From Spirochaetales bacterium (GTDB lineage Bacteria > Spirochaetota > Spirochaetia > SZUA-6 > DRHE01): a stretch of DNA of 6,719 nt. The stretch is from NCBI GenBank assembly GCA_016930895.1, contig JAFGFV010000253.1, forward strand, positions 1-6,719, in the 5' to 3' direction. The notes under the pieces were generated by a model. It saw only the letters and a list, made by a program, of their open reading frames with translations, searched no databases and was not told where the DNA came from. Shown here piece after piece: positions 1-5,439 of this stretch (its first letter is position 1; each line of letters begins with the position of its first letter). A program made the position numbers and the translations under genes.

Positions 1-1545
1 GGCAACGGAGGTCCGGGCAACGGAGGTGCGGGCATCGGGGGCGCAAGCCGCGGGGCGCCCGGCAACGGCAGCTCGCGCAAGCGCGCGGCAGGGCCCGCCA
101 GGTCCGCGGAAGAGCCCGACTCCCCCGGGTCCGATGGCCGCGGCTACGAGCTGCCGGTGAGCGGACTGCTCAAGGACTACCCGGACGGCGACTACTGGGA
201 GATCGACGAGGAGACCCGGCGGGCGGGCGAGGTCCTGATGGCCACTCTGGAAGAGTTCAAGATCACCGCGGAGGTGACCGGGATCCGCAAAGGGCCGGTG
301 ATCACCATGTTCGAGATCCTTCCGTCCCCAGGGGTCAAGATCTCCCGGATCGTGACCCTGGCGGACAATATCGCCCTCCGCCTGGCTGCCTCGCGGGTGC
401 GCATCGTGGCGCCGATCCCGGGCAAGCACGCCGTCGGGATCGAAGTGCCCAATCGAAAAAGGGCGATCGTCTCGTTCAAGGAAATGGTGACCCTTAAGGA
501 GTTCCAGGGTAGCCGGATGGAGATCCCCATTGCCCTCGGCAAGGGAATCTCCGGCGAGCCCCAGTTTCTGGACCTGGTGCAGACTCCGCACCTGCTGATT
601 GCCGGCGCCACCGGCAGCGGCAAGTCCGTGTGCGTGAACTCGATCATCTGCTCCATCCTCTACGGCAAGTCGCCCCGCGAGGTCCGCTTCATCCTGATCG
701 ACCCCAAGATCGTGGAGCTCAAGGCCTACAACGATATCCCACACCTGCTCACCCCGGTGGTCACGGATCCCAAACGGGCCTTCCAGGTCTTGCAGTACTG
801 CATCGAGGAGATGGAGCGGCGTTACTCGATGCTCGACTACACCGGCGTGCGGGACATCAGGGGCTACAACCGCAAGGCAGCGAAGCAGAAGCTTACGATT
901 CAGCATCTGCCGTACTGGGTGGTCGTGGTGGACGAGTTCGCCGATCTTATCGCAACGACGGGCAAGGAGATGGAGGCGGTGCTGGCCCGCCTGGCTGCCA
1001 TGGCCAGGGCCGTCGGTATTCACCTCGTTTTGGCCACGCAGCGCCCTTCGATCGACGTGATTACCGGGCTGATCAAGGCCAACATTCCTTCGCGCATTGC
1101 CTTCATGGTGGCCAGCAAGTTCGATTCGCGCATCATCATCGACGCAGTGGGCGCGGAAAAACTCCTCGGGCAGGGAGACATGCTCTTCTGCCCCGCCTGG
1201 GACCCCGTTCCGGCGCGGATCCAGGGGACCTACCTGTCCGACGAGGAGGTGGAGGCCATCACGGCGCATGCCCGGACTCTCGGCGAGCCGGAGTACCTGG
1301 ACGAGGCCCTCTTCTCCGACGACGAAGAGGAGTGGAGCGGGGAGGGGTCGGAGGACCCCCTGATGGACAAGGCGCTGGAGATCGTGCTCGTCGCGGGCAA
1401 GGCCTCGGCCTCCTACCTTCAGCGTCGCCTCAAGGTCGGGTACAACCGGGCAGCGCGCCTGGTCGAGGAGATGGAGCGTATGGGGATTGTGGGGCCGGCC
1501 CAGGGCAGCAAGCCCCGGGACATCCTGCACGTCCCGGAGCGATAG
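1..1545 (+). CDS. ftsK: DNA translocase FtsK, C-terminal part (5' end outside window)
   Basis: ATP-driven double-stranded DNA pump that clears and aligns chromosome termini at the division septum and activates dimer resolution. The frame is open from base 1, so a GTG at 157 is only an internal codon; 514 residues are visible. Residues 1-50 are a Gly/Asn/Ser/Arg-rich linker. The motor follows: Walker A GATGSGKS at residues 202-209 (bases 604-627), Walker B VVVVDE at 307-312, then the ATQRPS and TGLIKANIPSRIAF blocks typical of the family. The C-terminal winged-helix gamma domain, with the signature GYNRAARLVEEME, occupies about the last 65 residues and in the family reads polarity sequences (KOPS) on DNA. 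The N-terminal membrane domain lies outside the window, so an SpoIIIE-type paralogue cannot be excluded. The family assignment is very secure. Confidence 0.97.
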   Translation, partial: GNGGPGNGGAGIGGASRGAPGNGSSRKRAAGPARSAEEPDSPGSDGRGYELPVSGLLKDYPDGDYWEIDEETRRAGEVLMATLEEFKITAEVTGIRKGPVITMFEILPSPGVKISRIVTLADNIALRLAASRVRIVAPIPGKHAVGIEVPNRKRAIVSFKEMVTLKEFQGSRMEIPIALGKGISGEPQFLDLVQTPHLLIAGATGSGKSVCVNSIICSILYGKSPREVRFILIDPKIVELKAYNDIPHLLTPVVTDPKRAFQVLQYCIEEMERRYSMLDYTGVRDIRGYNRKAAKQKLTIQHLPYWVVVVDEFADLIATTGKEMEAVLARLAAMARAVGIHLVLATQRPSIDVITGLIKANIPSRIAFMVASKFDSRIIIDAVGAEKLLGQGDMLFCPAWDPVPARIQGTYLSDEEVEAITAHARTLGEPEYLDEALFSDDEEEWSGEGSEDPLMDKALEIVLVAGKASASYLQRRLKVGYNRAARLVEEMERMGIVGPAQGSKPRDILHVPER

Positions 1546-1591
1546 GCGCTCCCCACCCGTTCCGAGCCGCCGATCGCCGCACGGCCGGGAC

Positions 1592-1665
1592 TGGGCCCAC
1601 AGGGACTTGAACCCCGGACCAACGGATTATGAGTCCGCCGCTCTAACCAACTGAGCTATGGGCCC
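1592..1665 (-). tRNA. tRNA with anticodon CAT (Ile2 or elongator Met)
   Basis: The minus strand folds into a full cloverleaf of 74 nt. It has a 7-bp acceptor stem GGGCCCA/TGGGCCC, D stem GCTC/GAGC, anticodon stem GCGGA/TCCGT with loop CTCATAA, a 5-nt variable loop, T stem CGGGG/CCCTG with TTCAAGT loop, and discriminator A73. The anticodon CAT lies at 1629-1631. CAT can serve elongator Met or, after lysidine modification of C34 by TilS, Ile (AUA). The C4-G69 and C5-G68 pairs and the ACTCATAATC core fit Ile2 better, but this is not decisive. It is not an initiator, because the first acceptor pair is a normal G-C. The 3' CCA is not encoded (the DNA continues GTCC), so a CCA-adding enzyme is needed. 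Confidence 0.95.
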
Positions 1666-1672
1666 TGCAGCT

Positions 1673-1702
1673 AGAATGTCAGGAAGCCTCCCGTCGTGTC
1701 AA
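1673..1702 (-). promoter_or_regulatory. sigma-70-type promoter of the CAT tRNA
   Basis: On the minus strand a perfect -35 TTGACA (1697-1702) is followed by an 18-nt spacer and the -10 CATTCT (1673-1678), which is directly preceded by an extended -10 TGA. The -10 ends 7 nt before the tRNA 5' end, so transcription would start at or very near the mature end. The -10 hexamer matches the consensus at only three positions, which the extended TG element may offset. Confidence 0.62.
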
Positions 1703-1735
1703 GCCGGAAGCTGCCGGAGCAGCAGAGGGTCCGGT

Positions 1736-1769
1736 GCGAGGATACGCGGAGCCGGGCGCGAGGATACGC
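1736..1769. repeat. 12-bp direct repeat GCGAGGATACGC, two copies
   Basis: GCGAGGATACGC occurs at 1736-1747 and again at 1758-1769. Similarity extends a few bases 5' (CCGGT versus CCGGGC). The pair lies between the tRNA promoter and the ferredoxin terminator. Seen directly; function unknown, possibly a small tandem duplication. Confidence 0.6.
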
Positions 1770-1771
1770 AC

Positions 1772-1800
1772 AAAAAAAGCCCGGCTGCTTGGAGCCGGGC
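1772..1800 (-). terminator. intrinsic terminator of the ferredoxin gene
   Basis: Read on the minus strand, GCCCGGCT (1793-1800) pairs perfectly with AGCCGGGC (1779-1786) around a 6-nt loop, followed by seven T residues (1772-1778). It begins 18 bp past the ferredoxin stop codon, a textbook Rho-independent terminator. It should also insulate the tRNA promoter downstream. Confidence 0.92.
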
Positions 1801-1818
1801 GGGAGTTGCTGGAATCCG

Positions 1819-2004
1819 CTACTCGACGATGATGGCCTCGGCGGGACAGTCATCAGCCGCTTCCTTGACCGCTGCTTCGAGGTTCGCGGGGACGTCCGGA
1901 TTGATGACTTGGGCCGTGTCGTCACCCATCTTGAATACGTCGGGTACGCTGTCGGTGCAAAGACCGCAACCGGTGCAAAGATCCGCGTCAATCCTTACCT
2001 TCAT
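1819..2004 (-). CDS. single-cluster [4Fe-4S] ferredoxin
   Basis: Small soluble electron carrier of 61 residues, the usual size for monocluster bacterial ferredoxins of the Thermotoga/Desulfovibrio type. Cluster ligands are visible as C10-x2-C13-x2-C16 (CTGCGLC) and a distal C53 followed by Pro. All four ligands are present, so a 4Fe-4S rather than a 3Fe-4S centre is expected. The two extra cysteines that form a disulfide in some relatives (near positions 20 and 43) are absent; position 20 is Val. The protein is strongly acidic, as expected for docking to oxidoreductases. The start is well supported: AAAGGAG at 2011-2017 sits 6 nt before the ATG. It is monocistronic, closed by a strong terminator. 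The redox partner cannot be named from the neighbours. Confidence 0.95.
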   Translation of the reverse strand: MKVRIDADLCTGCGLCTDSVPDVFKMGDDTAQVINPDVPANLEAAVKEAADDCPAEAIIVE

Positions 2005-2017
2005 GGGTTACTCCTTT

Positions 2018-2168
2018 GGAAGTGGAATTCGTCGGAACTCACATTAATACAAACTCGGTCTTCCTGCAAGGCCCCGCCGCAGGTTTCGCTCCCCGTGCCC
2101 GGTCGCGCCGCTGCGCGTGGGATACTGCCCCGGAGGTGCGGATTCGATGACCGGCAGGCAAGCAACCA
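2018..2168. other. intergenic spacer upstream of ferredoxin
   Basis: No convincing coding sequence or RNA on either strand. The ferredoxin promoter must lie here or just beyond. A TATTAA on the minus strand near 2045 is the best -10-like word, but no -35 stands at normal spacing. Confidence 0.5.
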
Positions 2169-2560
2169 TCAGGCAGCGCTTCGGGGCGGCTCGCCGCTCA
2201 CCGCAAGCTCGTAGTTCGGGCTCTCTCCGCCCCAGCGAGGCATGTTGGTTTCAGGGCCCAGGTGCAGCTCCTTCCCCTCGGCCCAGCGGCGCAGCCGTGG
2301 TCGCGCAGCATCAGCGCGCGGCGGATGGCTGACCAGGTCCCGTCTGCCTCCAGCACCTCCTGGTCCAGATGAACCATGACCTGGAAGCGCTCCCCCCCGC
2401 TTCCGGGCTGGTTGGCCAGGACGTTTCCGCGGAAGCGTCCGCCGCCGCCTGCTCGGAGCGCACCTCCCGGGCACGGTCCACCGAGCGTTCCTCCGGGGCA
2501 GCGTGCCCGGGGCGCGGGCCACCCGCACTCGCCCGCGGGCCGTGCCCGGGTTCCACCCGA
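2169..2560 (-). pseudogene. decayed DUF222/HNH-endonuclease-like gene
   Basis: No intact gene fits here, but protein-like blocks appear in successive minus-strand frames. In order they are: a stretch with RVEPGHG and then ERSVDRAREVRSEQAAADA (about 2556-2434); a frame change to LANQPGSGGERFQVMVHLD, then EVLEADG and SAIRRALMLRDHGC (about 2425-2291); and a further frame change to RRWAEGKELHL with GPETNMPRWGGES and YELAV (2291-2196), ending at TGA 2169-2171. From memory of the family, the second block resembles the VVHVD segment and the (L/I)RRAL..RD.GC entry to the HNH domain, and the third resembles the usual C-terminus. The HNH core with its paired histidines and cysteines is missing, as is the link between EVLEADG and SAIRR. 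I infer at least two deletions and two frameshifts. The protein should be inactive. The family call is from recollected motifs, so moderate confidence. Confidence 0.58.
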
Positions 2561-2689
2561 CCCGCGAGCTGAACCAGCGGGCGCAGGAGAGGGCGCCCTG
2601 CTCGTGCCAGCCTCCGCACCGGAGGGCGCCCCGTCACTGCTTTCACGACAACCGGTTTTGCGCGTTTCCACCCATGCGCCGGGGACAAC
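2561..2689. other. non-coding stretch, possibly eroded 5' part of the pseudogene
   Basis: Apparent open frames here are Arg/Pro/Gly/Ala-rich on both strands and show no recognisable motif, as expected for GC-rich non-coding DNA. It may hold the unrecognisable N-terminal part of the neighbouring broken gene. Confidence 0.4.
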
Positions 2690-2717
2690 TTGACAGTTTC
2701 TGAGAAATCGTTATCTT
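2690..2717 (+). promoter_or_regulatory. sigma-70-type promoter for the small membrane protein
   Basis: A perfect -35 TTGACA (2690-2695), a 16-nt spacer and the -10 TATCTT (2712-2717, four of six consensus bases). The local sequence is AT-rich against the GC-rich background. A second -10-like word, TAGAAT at 2732-2737, lacks a matching -35. The implied untranslated leader is about 95 nt. Confidence 0.65.
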
Positions 2718-2769
2718 AGCGTGGTATAGGTTAGAATCGGACGAGACCGGGGGGATGCCCTGTTCGGTC

Positions 2770-2793
2770 GGGGCGGCGGTTTCGCGGCGCCCC
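2770..2793 (+). promoter_or_regulatory. stable hairpin in the 5' leader of the small membrane protein gene
   Basis: GGGGCG (2770-2775) pairs with CGCCCC (2788-2793). Inside, GCG/CGC closes a GTTT loop, with two G residues bulged. No T-run follows, so it is not an intrinsic terminator. It ends 12 nt before the Shine-Dalgarno sequence, so it could influence translation or mRNA stability, but no known riboswitch class is recognised. Confidence 0.4.
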
Positions 2794-2818
2794 AAGTGAA
2801 GCTACGGGAGGAAAGACC

Positions 2819-3070
2819 ATGATCGCGCTCTTGATCGGGATTCTACTGATTCTGTTCGCCGTGTACTCGGTGCTACCGTTCTCCTGGGCGCTGAACTGGT
2901 GGTCGGATGTAATCCAGTTCCTGAAGGGTGGGATTCCGCTGATCGCGGTGCTGATCGGGTTGATCTCCTTCTTCGTGGGGGTCGCTGACATCAAGGACAA
3001 GATCGAGAGCAAGAAGGAAGAAGAAGAGGAAGAAGAGGACGAGGACACGGAAACAGGCAAAAAGTCCTGA
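2819..3070 (+). CDS. small two-helix membrane protein with acidic tail
   Basis: Predicted 83-residue inner-membrane protein of unknown function. Residues 2-22 and 37-57 are strongly hydrophobic and likely form a helical hairpin. They are joined by a short loop carrying a Trp pair (WW at 27-28). Residues 58-83 are soluble and charged: KDKIESKK, then seven consecutive Glu and an Asp/Glu mix, ending GKKS. If the short loop crosses to the far side, both termini lie on the same face, probably cytoplasmic. The start is well supported by GGGAGGA at 2806-2812, 6 nt before the ATG, and by a promoter and structured leader upstream. It precedes the ribosomal operon but has about 115 bp and a separate promoter between. 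I do not recognise a named family; the charged tail may bind basic proteins or be degenerate spacer. Confidence 0.85.
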   Translation: MIALLIGILLILFAVYSVLPFSWALNWWSDVIQFLKGGIPLIAVLIGLISFFVGVADIKDKIESKKEEEEEEEDEDTETGKKS

Positions 3071-3103
3071 GCCTCGACGCCACAATCGCTCCAGCCTTCC
3101 TTA

Positions 3104-3132
3104 TTGACAAAATACGTCCAGTATGCCAGGAT
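3104..3132 (+). promoter_or_regulatory. promoter of the rplM-rpsI operon
   Basis: A perfect -35 TTGACA (3104-3109), a 17-nt spacer and CAGGAT (3127-3132), immediately preceded by the extended -10 TGC. The design is the same as that of the tRNA promoter: perfect -35, TGn and a poor -10. This leaves a leader of about 45 nt before rplM. Confidence 0.6.
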
Positions 3133-3150
3133 AGGCGCTTCGTGGGTGTG

Positions 3151-3163
3151 CGCCCTTCGGGCG
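3151..3163 (+). promoter_or_regulatory. small hairpin in the rplM leader
   Basis: CGCCC (3151-3155) pairs with GGGCG (3159-3163) around TTC, about 20 nt before the rplM start codon. L13 operons are autoregulated through leader structures in some bacteria, but this short hairpin is not a recognisable match to a described leader. Confidence 0.3.
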
Positions 3164-3184
3164 GACTCAAAGGTATGAATTGAG

Positions 3185-3613
3185 ATGAAAACGCTGTTTT
3201 TAAAGCCCAATCAGGTAGAGCGCAGGTGGTGGCTCGTGGATGCCGAAGGGCAGGTGCTCGGCCGTCTGGCCAGCCGGGTGGCCATCCTGTTGCGGGGCAA
3301 GCACAAGGCTGGTTTCGCCCCGAACATGGAGATGGGCGACTGGGTCGTCATCGTGAACGCCGAGAAGGCCGTCCTTACGGGCAGGAAGAGCCGGGACAAG
3401 CTGTACCGCCGCCACTCGGGATACCCCGGGGGGCTCAAGACCGTGACCTACGAGAAGGTCCTGGTTCAGAAGCCGACGTTCCCGATGGAGCAGGCCATCA
3501 GGCGGATGCTCCCGAAGGGCCCGATGGGGCGCAAGCTGTTCACCAACGTGAAGATCTACGCGGGCGCCAGCCATCCCCACGCCGCGCAGAAACCCGAGAA
3601 GATCGAGCTGTAG
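3185..3613 (+). CDS. rplM: 50S ribosomal protein L13
   Basis: Early-assembling protein of the large ribosomal subunit that binds 23S rRNA. The 142-residue length is normal for bacterial L13. Diagnostic blocks run in order: WWLVDAEGQVLGRLAS (residues 15-30), LLRGKHK followed by GDWVVIVNAEK, the YRRHSGYPGG segment, the MLPKGPMGR block, and the C-terminal YAGASHPHAAQKPE. AAAGG at 3169-3173 is a Shine-Dalgarno sequence with rather long spacing (11 nt). Between it and the start lies ATG AAT TGA (3175-3183), a two-codon frame ending one base before the rplM ATG. rpsI follows after about 10 bp, the widely conserved L13-S9 pair. Confidence 0.98.
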   Translation: MKTLFLKPNQVERRWWLVDAEGQVLGRLASRVAILLRGKHKAGFAPNMEMGDWVVIVNAEKAVLTGRKSRDKLYRRHSGYPGGLKTVTYEKVLVQKPTFPMEQAIRRMLPKGPMGRKLFTNVKIYAGASHPHAAQKPEKIEL

Positions 3614-3616
3614 GAG
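3611..3616 (+). promoter_or_regulatory. ribosome binding site of rpsI, overlapping the rplM stop codon
   Basis: TAGGAG contains the rplM stop codon TAG. Counted from GGAG, the spacing is 4 nt to GTG 3621 and 7 nt to GTG 3624, which favours the second. The arrangement suggests translational coupling of L13 and S9. Confidence 0.6.
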
Positions 3617-3623
3617 TTTTGTG

Positions 3624-4016
3624 GTGGTCAAGAATCTATCCATGGGAACCGGCCGGCGGAAGACCGCCGTGGCCCGGGTGTATCTTCGCGAGGGCAGCGG
3701 GACCATTACCGTAAACGGCAAGAGCCCGGAAGACTACTTCGCCTTCGTGCTGCTGGCCGACAACATGCGCCTTCCGCTGGAGGTCACCGACACGCTGAAG
3801 CGCTTCGACGTGGTGATCAACGTTCGCGGCGGGGGTCTCGCGGGCCAGTCCGACGCCTGCAAGCACGGGCTCGCCCGGGCCCTGCAGGCCTACGACGCGT
3901 CCAACAAGACGGCCCTGCGGGCCAACGGATTCCTGACCCGTGACGACCGGATGGTCGAGCGCAAGAAGTACGGACAGAGGGGTGCCCGCAGACGCTTCCA
4001 GTTCTCCAAGCGCTAA
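3624..4016 (+). CDS. rpsI: 30S ribosomal protein S9
   Basis: Small-subunit head protein whose basic C-terminal tail reaches the P site and contacts tRNA. The N-terminal GTGRRKTAVARV, the central VRGGGLAGQSDACKHGLARAL and the tail ERKKYGQRGARRRFQFSKR are unmistakable. The length of 130 residues is typical, and the universal SKR end is intact. Two adjacent GTG codons (3621, 3624) are possible starts; the Shine-Dalgarno spacing favours 3624, giving MVKNLSMGTG. An ATG at 3642 is less likely because it lies too close to the conserved GTGRRK. The 3' end overlaps the probable start of recX in another frame. Confidence 0.97.
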   Translation: MVKNLSMGTGRRKTAVARVYLREGSGTITVNGKSPEDYFAFVLLADNMRLPLEVTDTLKRFDVVINVRGGGLAGQSDACKHGLARALQAYDASNKTALRANGFLTRDDRMVERKKYGQRGARRRFQFSKR

Positions 4017-4773
4017 TCCTCTCGTAGTCGCGTTCACTCCGCGAGGGACCGGCGGAGAGCGGTGGGTGCTCCACCTCTCCGACGGTCCCTCTTTTTGTGT
4101 CTCGGCGGAGAGCCTGCAGGCGGCCGGGGTCGGTGCCCACGAGCTCTCCCCGGGGACCGAGCTGGAGCGCGGCAGGGCGGAGCGGCTTCGGGATTGCAGC
4201 CGGAGTCTGGAGACCCGGCGCAAGGCGCTGGATCTCCTGGCGCGTCGTTCTCACTCGCAGCGGGAGCTCGAGCTCAAGCTCGCCCAGCGCGGCTTCTCTG
4301 CCATCCACGTGCAGCGGGCCATGGCCTGGCTCGCTGAACGGGGCTACCTGGATGATCGAGGTTTCGCCCGGGAATGGGTCGAGCGGCGCGTGGCCCGCCA
4401 CCCCGAAGGCCGGCCGGCCCTCGTAGCGGGGCTGCGCCGGCGCGGCGTGTCGCGCGAGATAGCCGAGGAGGTGGTGGCCGCGGAGTGCTCGGCAGACGCG
4501 GAACGGGCGGCGGCTCGGGCCGCACTGGCCAGGCTGATGCGTCGGGGCGGCGGCGGCGCCGGGGACGCGGACGCCGAGGAGGGCCGCGGGGATGCGGATG
4601 GCCTGGAGGCGGCGGAGGTGGAACGCTTGCGCCGGGCCCTGCGGCGTAGAGGCTTCAGCTCCTCCGTGGTCCTGGAATTGCTGCCCGGAAGGCGCCTGCG
4701 GCGTCTGGACAACGGCGAGGCGGAGGGAGACGGGCCGGGCGACAGCCGAGCCGGCGGGTCCCCTTCAGGCTGA
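3982..4773 (+). CDS. recX: RecX-family regulatory protein
   Basis: RecX binds RecA filaments and inhibits or tunes their extension and recombinase activity. The body consists of RecX three-helix repeats: RKALDLLARRSHSQRELELKL, then MAWLAERGYLDDRGFAREWVERR, then a segment with GRPALVAGLRRRGVSREIAEE, and a last repeat RRALRRRGFSSSVVLELL. Before the last repeat's core lies a low-complexity Gly/Asp/Glu insertion (bases about 4546-4602), and the C-terminal 30 residues look disordered. The start is uncertain. GTG 3982, overlapping rpsI by 35 bp, is chosen because the stretch at 4018-4065 (VVAFTPRG, then ERWVLHLSDG) looks like the family's N-terminal beta region. GTG 4066 has the best Shine-Dalgarno (GGAG 4054-4057, 8-nt spacing) and would give 235 residues; GTG 3940 is also open. 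recX often sits by recA, but here it trails rpsI. Confidence 0.88.
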   Translation: MPADASSSPSANPLVVAFTPRGTGGERWVLHLSDGPSFCVSAESLQAAGVGAHELSPGTELERGRAERLRDCSRSLETRRKALDLLARRSHSQRELELKLAQRGFSAIHVQRAMAWLAERGYLDDRGFAREWVERRVARHPEGRPALVAGLRRRGVSREIAEEVVAAECSADAERAAARAALARLMRRGGGGAGDADAEEGRGDADGLEAAEVERLRRALRRRGFSSSVVLELLPGRRLRRLDNGEAEGDGPGDSRAGGSPSG

Positions 4774-5439
4774 CGGCCGGAAGGCCGGATCCTCGACCGC
4801 GGGGATGCGCGCCCCGTACGAGGTCTCCAGGACCCATCGGGCCAGGTCGAAGACCTGCTGGACCGCTTCGCGGTCGATGATACTCGAGTCGGAAGTCGCC
4901 ACGATTCCCGCGAAGGACTTGAGGGGGTAGTCCGCCGAGGGCTCCACCTGCACCGCGCCCTCCAGGCCGAGGGCGGCGAGGCTTTGCCGGAGACCTTCGG
5001 CCATGAGGCCGGAGTAGGAGATCGGGGAATCCAGGAACAGGACCACGCTGGCTGGCCCCAGCTGTGCCAGGGCCCCAAGAATCCGCTCGAAGGCTGCGGG
5101 GGTGACCTTGCCGGGGCGGTAGCTGCCATGGATGGCGGAAGAATCCCGGAGCAGCCCGTCGTCGGCCAGGAACACCGGGAAGCCCTTCAGGTAGCTTTCC
5201 ACCGTGATCAGCACGTTGTACCAGTCCACCCCCAGGGGGGCGCCGGACACCCCGGCGGCCGGCACGAGCTTGGCGCGGCGGCGGTGACAGTCCGCCGCGG
5301 GGAACACCGCCCGGAACAGGCAGTTTCTCTCGACCCCGCTGAGGCGATAGCGGTCGCTCACCAGCTTGAGGGCGGCCTTGTCCGGGTATCCCCGATCCTT
5401 GAGGTAGCGGTAGTCCACGATCGCTTCCCGGAAATTCAT
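4765..5439 (-). CDS. DUF434-type protein of unknown function
   Basis: Soluble protein of 224 residues with two parts. Residues 1-50 carry the helical DUF434 pattern: DYRYLKDRGYPDKAALKLV, then DRYRLSGVERNCLFRAVF. Residues 68-205 form a conserved domain: VDWYNVLITVES (71-82), LADDGLLRDSSAIHG (91-105), VVLFLDSPIS (132-141), and GIVATSDSSIIDRE (178-191). Several Asp residues lie at predicted strand ends (D72, D93/D94, D99, D137, D184), an arrangement reminiscent of NYN/PIN-like metal-dependent nucleases; that function is inference. Such proteins are found in archaea and some bacteria, and I know of no established role. ATG 5439 is chosen because the conserved N-terminus begins right there, though no Shine-Dalgarno is visible. 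Its stop lies inside the end of convergent recX (9-bp overlap), and its start codon touches the promoter of the divergent receiver gene. Confidence 0.85.
   Translation of the reverse strand: MNFREAIVDYRYLKDRGYPDKAALKLVSDRYRLSGVERNCLFRAVFPAADCHRRRAKLVPAAGVSGAPLGVDWYNVLITVESYLKGFPVFLADDGLLRDSSAIHGSYRPGKVTPAAFERILGALAQLGPASVVLFLDSPISYSGLMAEGLRQSLAALGLEGAVQVEPSADYPLKSFAGIVATSDSSIIDREAVQQVFDLARWVLETSYGARIPAVEDPAFRPSA

Noticed and set aside
157..159. GTG as the start of a short FtsK protein
   Set aside because: The same frame is open to base 1 and encodes a typical FtsK linker followed by the conserved YELP segment, so this codon is internal.
1168..1175. GGGCAGGG, a match to the E. coli KOPS consensus, inside ftsK
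   Set aside because: A single 8-mer in GC-rich coding DNA is expected by chance, and the KOPS of this organism is unknown.
2030..2075. Possible ferredoxin promoter on the minus strand (TTGCAG and TATTAA)
   Set aside because: The spacing between the two words is about 14 nt, too short for a normal sigma-70 promoter, and both are imperfect.
2198..2693. Several long open frames on both strands between the ferredoxin gene and the small membrane protein
   Set aside because: They are Arg/Pro/Gly/Ala-rich and lack a coherent protein. Only fragments in changing minus-strand frames look protein-like, which fits a pseudogene.
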